From Dyadobacter sp. MSC1_007 (lineage in GTDB: Bacteria; Bacteroidota; Bacteroidia; Cytophagales; Spirosomataceae), in the NCBI RefSeq assembly GCF_023667495.1, contig NZ_JAMOZL010000018.1, positions 30,408-94,407 on the forward strand: a stretch of DNA of 64,000 nucleotides. The letters run 5' to 3'. The notes under the pieces are model-generated. The model searched no databases. It was not told where the DNA came from and saw nothing but the letters and a program-made list of their open reading frames with translations. Position numbers and translations under genes: made by a program. Positions 9,174 through 17,589 of this stretch are shown here, piece after piece (within the stretch, counting starts at the first letter, position 1; the number at the start of each line of letters is the position of its first letter).

Positions 9174-9374
9174 ATGGAAAACTTAAAATACAATACGGAA
9201 GAAGAGTACGAAGAAGCAATGGTTATAATATATCAATTGATGCAAAAGGGCGAAGCCAATGTGACTGCAAGCGAACTCGAAACAGTCAGAGTGATGGCGT
9301 TGGCCGCACAGGCGTATGAGCGGGAGCATCATTATGATGAGGAGCTCCGCCGGGAGCTTTCGCAACCTCATTAA
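9174..9374 (+). CDS. small HigA-N-like protein without helix-turn-helix (copy A)
   Basis: 66 residues, acidic, predicted mostly helical. The segment EEEYEEAMVIIYQLMQ followed by SELETV...AYEREHH resembles the N-terminal segment of HigA-type antitoxins (EYEAALARIExLMDA...DELxxLxxLxExYExxH), but the chain ends about where the HigA helix-turn-helix should begin. No HigB-like gene is next to it. It lies alone between the AI-2E permease (divergent) and the GNAT gene (convergent, 4 nt away). Two similar mini-genes occur at 39576-39740 and 54185-54340. Function unknown; a free-standing dimerisation or protein-binding module is one possibility. Confidence 0.7.
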   Translation: MENLKYNTEEEYEEAMVIIYQLMQKGEANVTASELETVRVMALAAQAYEREHHYDEELRRELSQPH

Positions 9375-9378
9375 TTTT

Positions 9379-9831
9379 TTAGCATAAGGCCTTCTTCATG
9401 CAAACGCTGATTTCCAGGCTATTTTCCGGGTCGAAATGCCCGGTGAATTCGTAGCCGAGATTTTGGTACATGGCAATCGCGGCGGGCTGGCCTTTGCCGG
9501 TTTCGAGAACGGCATATTTGTATCCTAGTTCTGTGGCCCATGCTTCAAGTTCGCGTACCATTGATGTCGCAATTCCGCTGCCTCGGAATTCAGGCAACAC
9601 AAACATCCTTTTCAGCTCGATGGTTTGGTCATCAAATATCTTGAAACAGCCACAGGCGATTGGCTGTGCATTTTCATAGACTACGATCACGGTCGACAAA
9701 TCGGTAATGCGGTTGTAATCTTCGAAATCTTCCTTTCTGGTGTTGTAAATCCGGCAAAGCTCGTCGTCGAGCAGGTCTGTCAATTTGTGAAAATCCGGGT
9801 TGTCGCTGTGGGTGCGGGTGATTTGTTGCAT
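9379..9831 (-). CDS. GNAT-family N-acetyltransferase
   Basis: 150 residues from ATG 9831; this start gives MQQITRTHSDNPDF, the usual opening of this subgroup. An ATG at 9885 would add 18 residues with no family counterpart. The acetyl-CoA fold is clear: strand IVVYENAQPIACGCFKIF, then ELKRMFVLPEFRGSGIATSM, the pyrophosphate-binding R/Q-x-x-G-x-A loop, and the closing strand pair YAVLETGKGQ and AMYQNLGYEF. Such short GNATs acetylate small amines or amino acids. Substrate not inferable. Divergent from the phosphodiesterase gene at 9928. Confidence 0.85.
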   Translation of the reverse strand: MQQITRTHSDNPDFHKLTDLLDDELCRIYNTRKEDFEDYNRITDLSTVIVVYENAQPIACGCFKIFDDQTIELKRMFVLPEFRGSGIATSMVRELEAWATELGYKYAVLETGKGQPAAIAMYQNLGYEFTGHFDPENSLEISVCMKKALC

Positions 9832-9927
9832 TCTCGTACTGTCAATATTTAGTGCTAATGTAAGCGTTAGCGTCCGGGAATCCATCAATTTCGTACATTC
9901 GGGTTTGTTAATGTCTCCAATTGTGCG

Positions 9928-10878
9928 ATGCGTGTTCTGATCAGCTTTCTACTAATTTTATTATTACTAAATACGTTCTGTCGGGCACAAGTCGGCTTCA
10001 AAGTCGTGCCGCTAGGGGTGTATGGCGGCACCGCGGACGGAAACCTGTCTGCGTACATGGTCGCACCCACGGGAACGGACGCTTATGTATGTCTGGACGC
10101 GGGGACGGTCAGCAACGGCATTGCGCGTGCAATAGCCAATGGTGCATTTTCAGTTTCCGCCGACATCGTTTTAAAGCGATATATCAAAGCCTATCTGATC
10201 TCGCACCCGCACCTGGACCATGTTTCGGGAATGATTATCAATTCCGTAGATGATACGATAAAGCAAGTTTACGGTTTCGAGCCGTGCATTGCGACCTTGC
10301 GTGATCATTACTTCAACTGGAAAAGCTGGCCCAACCTTGCCAGCGAAGGCGCCATTCCCGCATTAAAGAAATATCGCTATCAAATACTGCTGGAAGGCGA
10401 GGAGCGGCCTGTTTTGGAAACAAGGATGTCGGTCAGGGCTTTTAGATTGGCCCATTCAAATCCATACGAGAGTGCTGCGTTTTTGATTCGTAACGGTGAA
10501 GGTTATGTGTTGTATTTGGGTGATACCGGCCCGGACGACGTGGAGAAAACGGATAAAATGCGGCTCGTATGGGAGGCCGTGTCGCCACTGGTGAAGTCCG
10601 GTAAATTGAAAGGGATCTTTCTGGAAGTTTCTTACCCCAATACACAACAGGACCGGCAGCTGTATGGCCATTTGACTCCACGCTGGCTGATGCGCGAGCT
10701 GAACGTCTTGGCAACCCAGGCCGGAATGGATAAAATGCGCGACCTGAACGTAGTCGTCACGCACATTAAACCAACCGGAAATAATGAAACCCTGATCAGG
10801 AAAGAGCTTGCCGAGGGGAATAACCTTGGATTAAAGCTGATCTTTCCGGAGCAGGGCGTTCAATTTGAATTAAGATAG
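9928..10878 (+). CDS. exported class II 3',5'-cyclic-nucleotide phosphodiesterase (metallo-beta-lactamase fold)
   Basis: 316 residues with a clear signal peptide (MRVLISFLLILLLLNTFCRA, cleavage before Gln21). Family marks of the PF02112 class II phosphodiesterases (yeast PDE1, Vibrio CpdP): GVYGGTADGNLSAYMV, the metal ligands SHPHLDHVSG (His93, His95, Asp97, His98), YLGDTGPD, FLEVSYPN, GHLTP and VVTHIKP. Should hydrolyse cAMP or cGMP outside the cytoplasmic membrane, in periplasm or outer layers, as for CpdP. Monocistronic by context. Why this cell would destroy external cyclic nucleotides is not evident from the neighbours. Confidence 0.88.
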   Translation: MRVLISFLLILLLLNTFCRAQVGFKVVPLGVYGGTADGNLSAYMVAPTGTDAYVCLDAGTVSNGIARAIANGAFSVSADIVLKRYIKAYLISHPHLDHVSGMIINSVDDTIKQVYGFEPCIATLRDHYFNWKSWPNLASEGAIPALKKYRYQILLEGEERPVLETRMSVRAFRLAHSNPYESAAFLIRNGEGYVLYLGDTGPDDVEKTDKMRLVWEAVSPLVKSGKLKGIFLEVSYPNTQQDRQLYGHLTPRWLMRELNVLATQAGMDKMRDLNVVVTHIKPTGNNETLIRKELAEGNNLGLKLIFPEQGVQFELR

Positions 10879-10890
10879 GCTTCTATCTGG

Positions 10891-11787
10891 TTACAGCAGC
10901 TTCGTCTGCCCGGCATTAGCCGTGCGCGGGTCGTAAGGTACTTTTAAGCCCATTCCCAGTTCGTCGTTGAACTTCTTGATAAGATAAGCCGATAATAGTG
11001 GCGACGCTTCCTCATGGTTCTGGTGAACGAAAAAATAGATTTTTTGAATACCTTCTTCTACCCAAATTTTCAGTCTTTCGAACCAGTCGTCCAGCCGGGT
11101 GTAATCCGAATCCACGTTTGCACCATTGTATCGCACAAATGCGATGGGAGTGGTAAGGCGCATATGCAGCAGGTCGCGGCGGCCAGCCGAGTCTGTTACA
11201 ATGTGCGTAATGTTTTTCTTTTCAAGGATTTCGTACAGTTCCTCATTGTTCCATATGCCATCGTACCAGCCGGTGTGACGTAGTTCAAGTGCTAATGGAA
11301 AGCCGGAAGGCCATGCTTCCAGGTAATCTTTCAGGATATCCCAGTTTTTGGGACCGAAGTTATCCGGCATTTGCAGAAAAAGCATTCCTAACTTGTCTTG
11401 CAAATGAGCAATACCGTCGAGATATATGTCGGTGGGTTCCTTCGCATCCTTCAAACGCTTCCAGTGGCTGATGCCCTGATGTAGTTTTGGGAAAAATTTA
11501 AACCCTTCCGGTGTTTTGGTATACCAGCTTTCGATCGTTTCTACCGGGAAGTTATTGTAGAAAGTGGCATTCAGTTCGATGCTGTTGAATTGCGTCGCGT
11601 AATAAGCCAGCTCGTCCTTGGTTCCCTTCGGATAAAAGCCTTTGAGGTCGGCTTTATTCCATTTGGCGCATCCAATGTAAATTTCAGGTTTTCCGGATTT
11701 GCCGGTCAGGAGTTTTTTGTTTGACGGAGCGTCGGGGGGCAATTTGAAGTCAATATCTTCCGGGTTTTCAACTTTTCCGAATTTCAT
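10891..11787 (-). CDS. DUF72 family protein (YecE-like TIM barrel)
   Basis: 298 residues. Begins with a 30-residue polar extension, then the DUF72 signature IYIGCAKWNKADLKGFYP, YYATQFNSIELNATFYN, FFPKLHQGISHWKRL, LFLQMPDNFGPKNW, LALELRHTGWYD, then ITHIVTDSAG, FVRYNGAN and a terminal YFFVHQNHEEASP strand. The fold is a TIM barrel of unknown reaction; conserved Glu, Asp and His residues suggest an enzyme. It is not obviously linked to either neighbour, the phosphodiesterase (convergent, 12 nt) or the cupin gene upstream. Confidence 0.88.
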   Translation of the reverse strand: MKFGKVENPEDIDFKLPPDAPSNKKLLTGKSGKPEIYIGCAKWNKADLKGFYPKGTKDELAYYATQFNSIELNATFYNNFPVETIESWYTKTPEGFKFFPKLHQGISHWKRLKDAKEPTDIYLDGIAHLQDKLGMLFLQMPDNFGPKNWDILKDYLEAWPSGFPLALELRHTGWYDGIWNNEELYEILEKKNITHIVTDSAGRRDLLHMRLTTPIAFVRYNGANVDSDYTRLDDWFERLKIWVEEGIQKIYFFVHQNHEEASPLLSAYLIKKFNDELGMGLKVPYDPRTANAGQTKLL

Positions 11788-11826
11788 AGCTGGCTAAATT
11801 AAGATGGATTGATGGGTTTAGAACTG

Positions 11827-11855
11827 ACATGCCAGGTCGGGCTGACCTGGCATGT
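11827..11855. terminator. 12-bp perfect inverted repeat, probable terminator or mRNA-end hairpin
   Basis: Arms 11827-11838 and 11844-11855 with a 5-nt loop. The T-run (TTTTTTTA) follows on the + strand while the upstream gene (cupin) is read from the - strand, so the polarity is opposite to expectation. It could still end or protect the cupin mRNA, or stop antisense transcripts. Confidence 0.6.
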
Positions 11856-11865
11856 AGGTGTTTTT

Positions 11866-12393
11866 TTATCTTCCGAAATCGTCCTGAACACGTACGATAT
11901 CGTCTTCGTCGGAAGGATTGGAAGGGTCTGTGTGTTGCCAGATTTCAGCTACAAATCCCCATTCGTCGACGCCTACTAAACGGTGACGTTCTCCTTTTTT
12001 GAGATTTACAACGGTCCCGATCGGCAGTTGCTGCAATTCGGTCTCCTCGTCAGTATCGCTGATCACGATGCCTGCATTCCCACCGATCACTTTCCATATT
12101 TCGGCGCGACGGTGGTGATATTGCCAGGAGAGACGTTTGTTGGGGGCTACTACAAGGATTTTTGGGCTAAGTTTCTCATAACCTGCGAAGTCGGCCAGAG
12201 ATAAATGCGGGAAAAAAGTCGAGATGAATTTCGGGGCCTGGGTTTCATCCAATACGAAAAAACCGCCCCATGGGCGCAACTGATCTTTGCTTACAACTGT
12301 AAATCCTTGTTCATCTATAAACTGTTGTACTTTTTCAAAAACAGCATCTTTATCGGCCGTCGCCGCAAATGATTGTATCATATTCAGGAGCAT
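11866..12393 (-). CDS. mannose-6-phosphate-isomerase-type cupin protein
   Basis: 175 residues (or 171 from the second ATG at 12381). Resembles the C-terminal cupin of type II phosphomannose isomerases (ManC-like): RPWGGFFVLDE at the start of the domain, the metal-binding LSWQYHHRRAEIWKVIGG, GERHRL, and the closing AEIWQHTDPSNPSDEDDIVR and QDDFGR, which matches the EDDIVRxxDDYGR end of that family. The nucleotidyltransferase half is absent. It probably isomerises a sugar phosphate such as mannose-6-P to fructose-6-P. It sits just after the glycan locus that would release mannose-1-P and mannosides, which fits a role in mannose use, though it has its own hairpin boundary. Confidence 0.75.
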   Translation of the reverse strand: MLLNMIQSFAATADKDAVFEKVQQFIDEQGFTVVSKDQLRPWGGFFVLDETQAPKFISTFFPHLSLADFAGYEKLSPKILVVAPNKRLSWQYHHRRAEIWKVIGGNAGIVISDTDEETELQQLPIGTVVNLKKGERHRLVGVDEWGFVAEIWQHTDPSNPSDEDDIVRVQDDFGR

Positions 12394-12432
12394 TAGTGAA
12401 TCTGGTGAATTTCAAAATTAGGATAAAAAACA

Positions 12433-12465
12433 AAAAGATGCCCCAAAATATTCAGGACACCTTTT
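12433..12465 (-). terminator. intrinsic terminator of the first susCD operon
   Basis: On the minus strand an 11-bp stem (arms 12455-12465 and 12433-12443, two G-U pairs) is followed by a T-rich run (TTGTTTTTTATCC). It lies 23 nt after the SusD stop at 12488. Confidence 0.75.
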
Positions 12466-12487
12466 GAATTATATCTACTAATTTATA

Positions 12488-14086
12488 CTATTTGTCCCAC
12501 CAGACTTTGGTTGTAAAGTCATCAGGCAATGTCGCGCCGGTCTGATAGTTAGGGTTTCCAGCAACTTCGTTGGTTGGATAGCGCAACCTTACCGGGATGG
12601 TTCCGTTGGTTACGTTGCCCGGGTAGTTGACGGGGGTTAGCTTAGGGAAACCTGTTCTGCGCCAGTCGGACCATGCTTCCCACCAGTTGAAGAATTTATT
12701 GACCCACATTTGCTCTCCGATCATTTCCAATGCAGGCTTGGCGGTTCCATAAGGATAAGTCGTCAGATAGGCTGTCACAGCAGCGTCAGAAACCGTCAGT
12801 GAAGCGTCATAAGGCGTATACATCTGCATTGATGCCTTCACACCGGCATCGTAATGCGACTTGGCTGTTCCGGAAATTCCGGTGCCAATTTTTCTCTCAA
12901 TTGCTTCCGCCAGCAACAACTCCACCTCCCCATAGTTCATAATCATATATGGATCCGAGTCCTGCAACATTTTTACATTGATGCGGGAATAGGTCTTTGG
13001 CAATATCACCGCCTTGCCTTCCAGCTTATCGAGCATCGCCTGGTCGTGTCCATTCGGCATGCCTTTTTGTTTCAGCGGGTCCAAGGTGATCGGCGTGTAG
13101 CCAGCCGCATTCCAATCTCCGATGCCACCACTGATGATCATCAATCTTGGATCGTCGTCGGCGACACTGTTGGCGTTGGTGCCTTTCAGAAAGTCCACCA
13201 GCTTAGCGCTCAGATAAGCTGGTTGCCCTCCATCACCTGGATCAAATGCGCGGGAGATACCATTTTGGTTCGTCCATTCGCCGGGACCATCAGCCATCGC
13301 TACCCACACATTGTCGGCATTGCTGGTAAATACGCCTCCTGCGGCGGCTTTGGTAACATAAGTTGCAGCTTTCGCAGCGTCCACATTGGAAATGCGCATG
13401 GCGAGGCGAAGCATCAGAGAGTATCCGAATTTCTTCCACTTCGCGATATCGCCTTTATAGATAAAATCCGCCGCCGCAAAACCTTCATCCGCGTTGGAAG
13501 CGCTCAATGCCGAAGAAGCTTCGTCCAGTTCTTTCAATAAATCGGCGTAGACGGCATCCTGCGAATCGTATTTTGGGAAGAAAATTCCTTCGGTGCCCTT
13601 GTTGGCTTCGGAATAGGGTATGTTGCCATAAAAGTCAGTCAAACGGGCGAAGCTGAATGCACGGAGAATGCGTGCTGCCTGGCGCATGTTCAGATATTTA
13701 CCTTCTCCAAATCCGCCCGGTCCCGACTGTTTCAGGATCTCGGCGATATTTTTCAGCTGGTCATTGTAGGTAAAATCAAAAGGTGCAGAATTGGTTTCGG
13801 CATTAACCGTGTATTTGTCGCCAGGCGCAATGCCCCCGCCGGCGTTGGCCAGCTGCTGGATCGCATAGGCACACATACCGATGTTCGTACGCCAGTCGAT
13901 GTAGCGGTTGTCGCCGGATGTACCGTTGGAGGCGATGCCCAGCTCTGCCGAGGTAAAGATCAGGTTCAGGTTTACCTCATTCAGTGCCTGCGGATTAATG
14001 TTTAGCTCATGCAGCTCTTTCGTGTCGCAACCCGCCGCCAGTACCACAGCCAAACTATATTTTAAATATTTAGTCAGATTTTTCAT
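12488..14086 (-). CDS. SusD/RagB-like nutrient-binding outer-membrane lipoprotein (SusD-like group 2)
   Basis: 532 residues. Lipoprotein signal peptide MKNLTKYLKYSLAVVLAAGC with a lipobox (LAAGC, lipidation at Cys20), then DTKELHELNINPQALNEVN, the usual opening of the PF12771 SusD-like branch. TPR-like helices in the first half (RAFSFARLTDFYGNIPY and similar) and the C-terminal FFNWWEAWSDWRRTGFPKL and GNVTNGTIPVRLRYP are typical of this branch. The protein should cap the SusC barrel on the cell surface and bind the oligosaccharide. It follows susC by 10 nt in the same operon and is followed by a terminator. Confidence 0.93.
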   Translation of the reverse strand: MKNLTKYLKYSLAVVLAAGCDTKELHELNINPQALNEVNLNLIFTSAELGIASNGTSGDNRYIDWRTNIGMCAYAIQQLANAGGGIAPGDKYTVNAETNSAPFDFTYNDQLKNIAEILKQSGPGGFGEGKYLNMRQAARILRAFSFARLTDFYGNIPYSEANKGTEGIFFPKYDSQDAVYADLLKELDEASSALSASNADEGFAAADFIYKGDIAKWKKFGYSLMLRLAMRISNVDAAKAATYVTKAAAGGVFTSNADNVWVAMADGPGEWTNQNGISRAFDPGDGGQPAYLSAKLVDFLKGTNANSVADDDPRLMIISGGIGDWNAAGYTPITLDPLKQKGMPNGHDQAMLDKLEGKAVILPKTYSRINVKMLQDSDPYMIMNYGEVELLLAEAIERKIGTGISGTAKSHYDAGVKASMQMYTPYDASLTVSDAAVTAYLTTYPYGTAKPALEMIGEQMWVNKFFNWWEAWSDWRRTGFPKLTPVNYPGNVTNGTIPVRLRYPTNEVAGNPNYQTGATLPDDFTTKVWWDK

Positions 14087-14096
14087 GTCAGGATAA

Positions 14097-17000
14097 TTAG
14101 AATGATGCTCTCAAGTTGAAACCGTAACTGCGTGTGGATGGGAAACCGAAGTAGTCAAACCCTTGTGAGTTTCCGTTCGAGTAGGTGGATTCGGGATCTA
14201 CGTTATCAATGTTTTTGAACAGGATAGCGAGGTTACGACCTACGAACGAGATGCTTAGGTTTTGCAGCGGGGTTTTTTCAAGGAATCTTTTTGGAACAGA
14301 ATAACCTAGCGTCAACTGTCTCAACTTGATGAAAGAAGCGTCGTAAAGGTACATTGGGGTTACCGCGTCAGCTTCGCCACCAACAGATTGCCAGTAATCG
14401 AAAGCTTCCCGCGGTGTTAGGGTTTTGGTGAAAGGTTTGTATTCTGTGCCTTCCTGTGTTACCCCTGTAACTGTCAACGGCGCTTCGCCTTCTCTTCCTT
14501 GCAGCGATTGTTTGCTCACACCCCATTGGGTCAGACGCATATTAGTACCGGAAAGAATATCCCCGCCCCATTTGAAATCAACAAGGAATGAAAGATCAAT
14601 GCCTTTGTAGTTGAAAGAGTTGGTCAAACCGCCGGTCAGTTTAGCGATACCGTTACCAATGATCTCATATCCGGCCGATCCGACAGGGCGGCCGTCTTTG
14701 TAAAATACAGGCTGACCATCTGGTGACATTTTCTGAACACGACCTGTGATCATACCGAAGGGCTGGCCTACAATGTGTTTAATGTAAGAGTTACGTGTCC
14801 GTGGCTCCTCCATTACAAGCTCCTTGCTACCTTCGATCAACGCTTTTACCTTGTTACTGTTCTTAGCCAGGTTCAAACTGATGTCCCAATTCAGGTTGCT
14901 GCTTTTGAGAGGCGTAGCTGTCAGTAATAGCTCAATACCTCTGTTTTGCATCTTGCCGAGGTTCACAGAGGTCTTTCCAAAGCCGCTGGCGCGGGAAATG
15001 GTTGCATCCAGGATATCATCGGTTGTTTGCTGATCATAGTAAGTGAAGTCGACACCCAACTTGTTGTTGAATACTCGAAAGTCGATACCGAACTCCATTT
15101 CCGTTACCGTCAATGGTTTAAGGTTGGGGTTTGGAATAGTCCCGTCGTTGCCCATTGCTTGTGAAAAGGATGCCATCGGAATACCCAAGTGCGGATTGCC
15201 ATTCAATGAGTAAGTCAAGTTGTTTGAATAAGGACCATTTGTCGCATTACCGACCTGCGCCCACGACGCCCGTACTTTACCATACGACAGCCAGGAAGGA
15301 AGACCCTTGAAAGCGTCGGAGAACACAAAACTTGTTCCCACAGACGGGTAGAGGAGGCTGTTGGTTTCAGGGTTTAAAACAGAGAACCAGTCGTTACGAG
15401 CGGTCGCATTCAGGTAAAGAAAACCGTCATAAGAAATCTCCGCAGATCCCAGTACGGAATTGACGCCGCTTTCACTGAAATCATAATCCCATGATTTACC
15501 TTTTACATTTTTGATTGCAGGGAAGAACTGCACGTTGAAGCCATTACCGGTGATGTTCACGAAGTCGTATTTTCTTCTCATGCGGTTACCACCTGCAAAC
15601 GCATTGATACCAATTTTTCCGAAATCTTTGTTAAAACCGACGGTATATTCAACATTAAGTTCCTGGACATTCCATGTACCCAGGCTCCTGGCACCACCTC
15701 GCTGATAGCCGGTTCCTTCTGGTGTAAGTGATTCGGCATTGCGCTGATATTTGTCAAGACCCACACGTCCCTGGACGTACAACCAATCGGTAAGCTGGTA
15801 CTTCAATGCTCCGGAACTGATAAAGCGGTTCTTTTTGTCAGTTTTAATGAACTGGTAAGATACCCAGTAAGGGTTTTGGCCCCAGTTGTTGCTCGCCTGC
15901 TGGAACTCTTCGCCTACCACTTTTCCGAAAACACTCAGGCTGTTTGCATCGGTACCTTCCGGAATTGCACCTGGTTTCTTTGGGTCGCCATAATAATCCA
16001 GGACGTTGTAGCTGCCTGGGGTGCGCCATAGCGCCTGGATCGCGTTACCCGGTGAGTCGGATACGTTCGGGCGGTTTTTAGCTTTTTCTTCCGAATACAG
16101 GATTTTGGCATCCAATGTTAGCCTTTTGCCAAATTTAGCATTGGTGGATAGAGAAAGGTTGATCCTGTCATAACCTGAGTTAGGAATGATAGTCGCACTG
16201 TTCAGGTTAGTTACTGATGCCCGGAAGTTTTGGGTTTCGTTTCCGCCTGATAATGCAATGTTGTTGGTGAATGCATGGCCTGTTTTATAAAAACGTGAGA
16301 AATTATCACCCTGATAAGCATAAGGCCGCATTTTCCCATCGAAGCCTATAAACTGGCTATTGTCATACTTAGGTCCCCATGAGTCATCGCCCCATTCATA
16401 GGCCTGTGTCTGGCTGGATGGTTTGACGGCGATGCCGTCCACGTAGGAGCCTGTTCCATAAGAATGCTGCAGGTCAGACAAGTCATTGAGTTTTTCAAAT
16501 ACATAATTCGAGCCAAACTCGATGCCAATGCCTTTTCTTTTAGTGCCACGTTTTGTCGTAACGTTGATAACACCGTTGGCCGCGCGTGAGCCGTAAAGGG
16601 CCGCAGCATTCGCACCTTTCAGCACCACGACCGACTCAATATCGTCGGGGTTAATACTCGAAAGACCGTCACCTTCATCCGAACCACCCCAAAGGCCAGC
16701 CTGACCGAAGTTGTTGTTATCCATTGGAATACCATCGATTACGTACAGAGGCTGGTTGTTTCCCTGCAACGATTTGTTACCACGGATGATAACCCGTGAG
16801 GAGCCGGCCGGGCCCGAAGCGATTTTACTCACGTTTACACCGGCTACGCGTCCGGCAAGGGCATTGCCAAGGTTGGATTCGCGTGCTGAGGTCATATTGG
16901 CGCCATTTACTTCCGTGATGGAATAGGCCAGCGACCTTTTTTCGCGGCTGATACCCAATGCCGTCACGACCACTTCATTCAGTGCGGTGGCCTCCGCTGC

Positions 17001-17282
17001 CAGCGAAACGTTCAAAACCGATGCATTGGCTACCACTTCCTTGGTAATATAGCCAATGTAGCTGAATGCTAATGTTTTACCTTTATCGACTGTGATACTG
17101 TATTCACCTTTGTCATTCGTGGTGGTACCTCTGGTGGTACCTTTTACCACAACGTTGACCCCGGCGATTTCACCGCCGGAGGCGTCATTTACTTTCCCGG
17201 ACACCGTCATTTCCTGCGCATATCCCCGAAAGGAGAGCACAGAGCACAGTATCAGCATCTTAACTAGTAGACTTTTTTTCAT
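14097..17282 (-). CDS. SusC/RagA TonB-linked outer-membrane transporter
   Basis: 1061 residues. Signal peptide ending FRGYAQ, then the CarboxypepD_reg-like domain (VSGKVNDASGGEIAGVNVVV ... ISVxNKGEYSI-type), LNEVVVTALGISREKRSLAY (the SusC box), the plug (ALAGRVAGVNVSK, SRVIIRGNKSL, PLYVIDGIPMDN, INPDDIESVVVLKGANAAAL, YGSRAANGVINVTTKRG) and a barrel ending SYGFNLRASF with terminal Phe. Imports glycans after surface capture by the SusD partner encoded next. A 307-bp non-coding region separates it from the GH130/symporter operon on the same strand, so it probably has its own promoter. Confidence 0.95.
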   Translation of the reverse strand: MKKSLLVKMLILCSVLSFRGYAQEMTVSGKVNDASGGEIAGVNVVVKGTTRGTTTNDKGEYSITVDKGKTLAFSYIGYITKEVVANASVLNVSLAAEATALNEVVVTALGISREKRSLAYSITEVNGANMTSARESNLGNALAGRVAGVNVSKIASGPAGSSRVIIRGNKSLQGNNQPLYVIDGIPMDNNNFGQAGLWGGSDEGDGLSSINPDDIESVVVLKGANAAALYGSRAANGVINVTTKRGTKRKGIGIEFGSNYVFEKLNDLSDLQHSYGTGSYVDGIAVKPSSQTQAYEWGDDSWGPKYDNSQFIGFDGKMRPYAYQGDNFSRFYKTGHAFTNNIALSGGNETQNFRASVTNLNSATIIPNSGYDRINLSLSTNAKFGKRLTLDAKILYSEEKAKNRPNVSDSPGNAIQALWRTPGSYNVLDYYGDPKKPGAIPEGTDANSLSVFGKVVGEEFQQASNNWGQNPYWVSYQFIKTDKKNRFISSGALKYQLTDWLYVQGRVGLDKYQRNAESLTPEGTGYQRGGARSLGTWNVQELNVEYTVGFNKDFGKIGINAFAGGNRMRRKYDFVNITGNGFNVQFFPAIKNVKGKSWDYDFSESGVNSVLGSAEISYDGFLYLNATARNDWFSVLNPETNSLLYPSVGTSFVFSDAFKGLPSWLSYGKVRASWAQVGNATNGPYSNNLTYSLNGNPHLGIPMASFSQAMGNDGTIPNPNLKPLTVTEMEFGIDFRVFNNKLGVDFTYYDQQTTDDILDATISRASGFGKTSVNLGKMQNRGIELLLTATPLKSSNLNWDISLNLAKNSNKVKALIEGSKELVMEEPRTRNSYIKHIVGQPFGMITGRVQKMSPDGQPVFYKDGRPVGSAGYEIIGNGIAKLTGGLTNSFNYKGIDLSFLVDFKWGGDILSGTNMRLTQWGVSKQSLQGREGEAPLTVTGVTQEGTEYKPFTKTLTPREAFDYWQSVGGEADAVTPMYLYDASFIKLRQLTLGYSVPKRFLEKTPLQNLSISFVGRNLAILFKNIDNVDPESTYSNGNSQGFDYFGFPSTRSYGFNLRASF

Positions 17283-17589
17283 AGAGTTTAGCGCTTCTGA
17301 TAGGTTAAATTTGGATTAGTTACATTAAAGATTTGCTGTCAAAAATTAACTCAAATATACCGCCGTCGACTTCACATCTATATAGTGCTTTTTTATCTAA
17401 AAATAACACATTTTTAACACTTCCTTAACGTATGATATGAAATTATATCCATAAATCATTGCATTATATGGTTATTTTAAAGGGTTTATGGGATTTTGTT
17501 GATTTTAAATTGAAGAACGTCGCTAAGTATAAATATGCGCTTACTGACACAGTATCGGCTATGACTATACGTACGTTCCTAATGTAATT
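17283..17589. promoter_or_regulatory. non-coding region upstream of susC, with candidate -7 element
   Basis: AT-rich 307-bp gap. On the minus strand TATATTTG (17352-17359) fits TAnnTTTG, 70 nt before susC. No good -33 element and no convincing operator were seen. ACGTACGT near 17570 is a short palindrome without other support. Confidence 0.4.
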
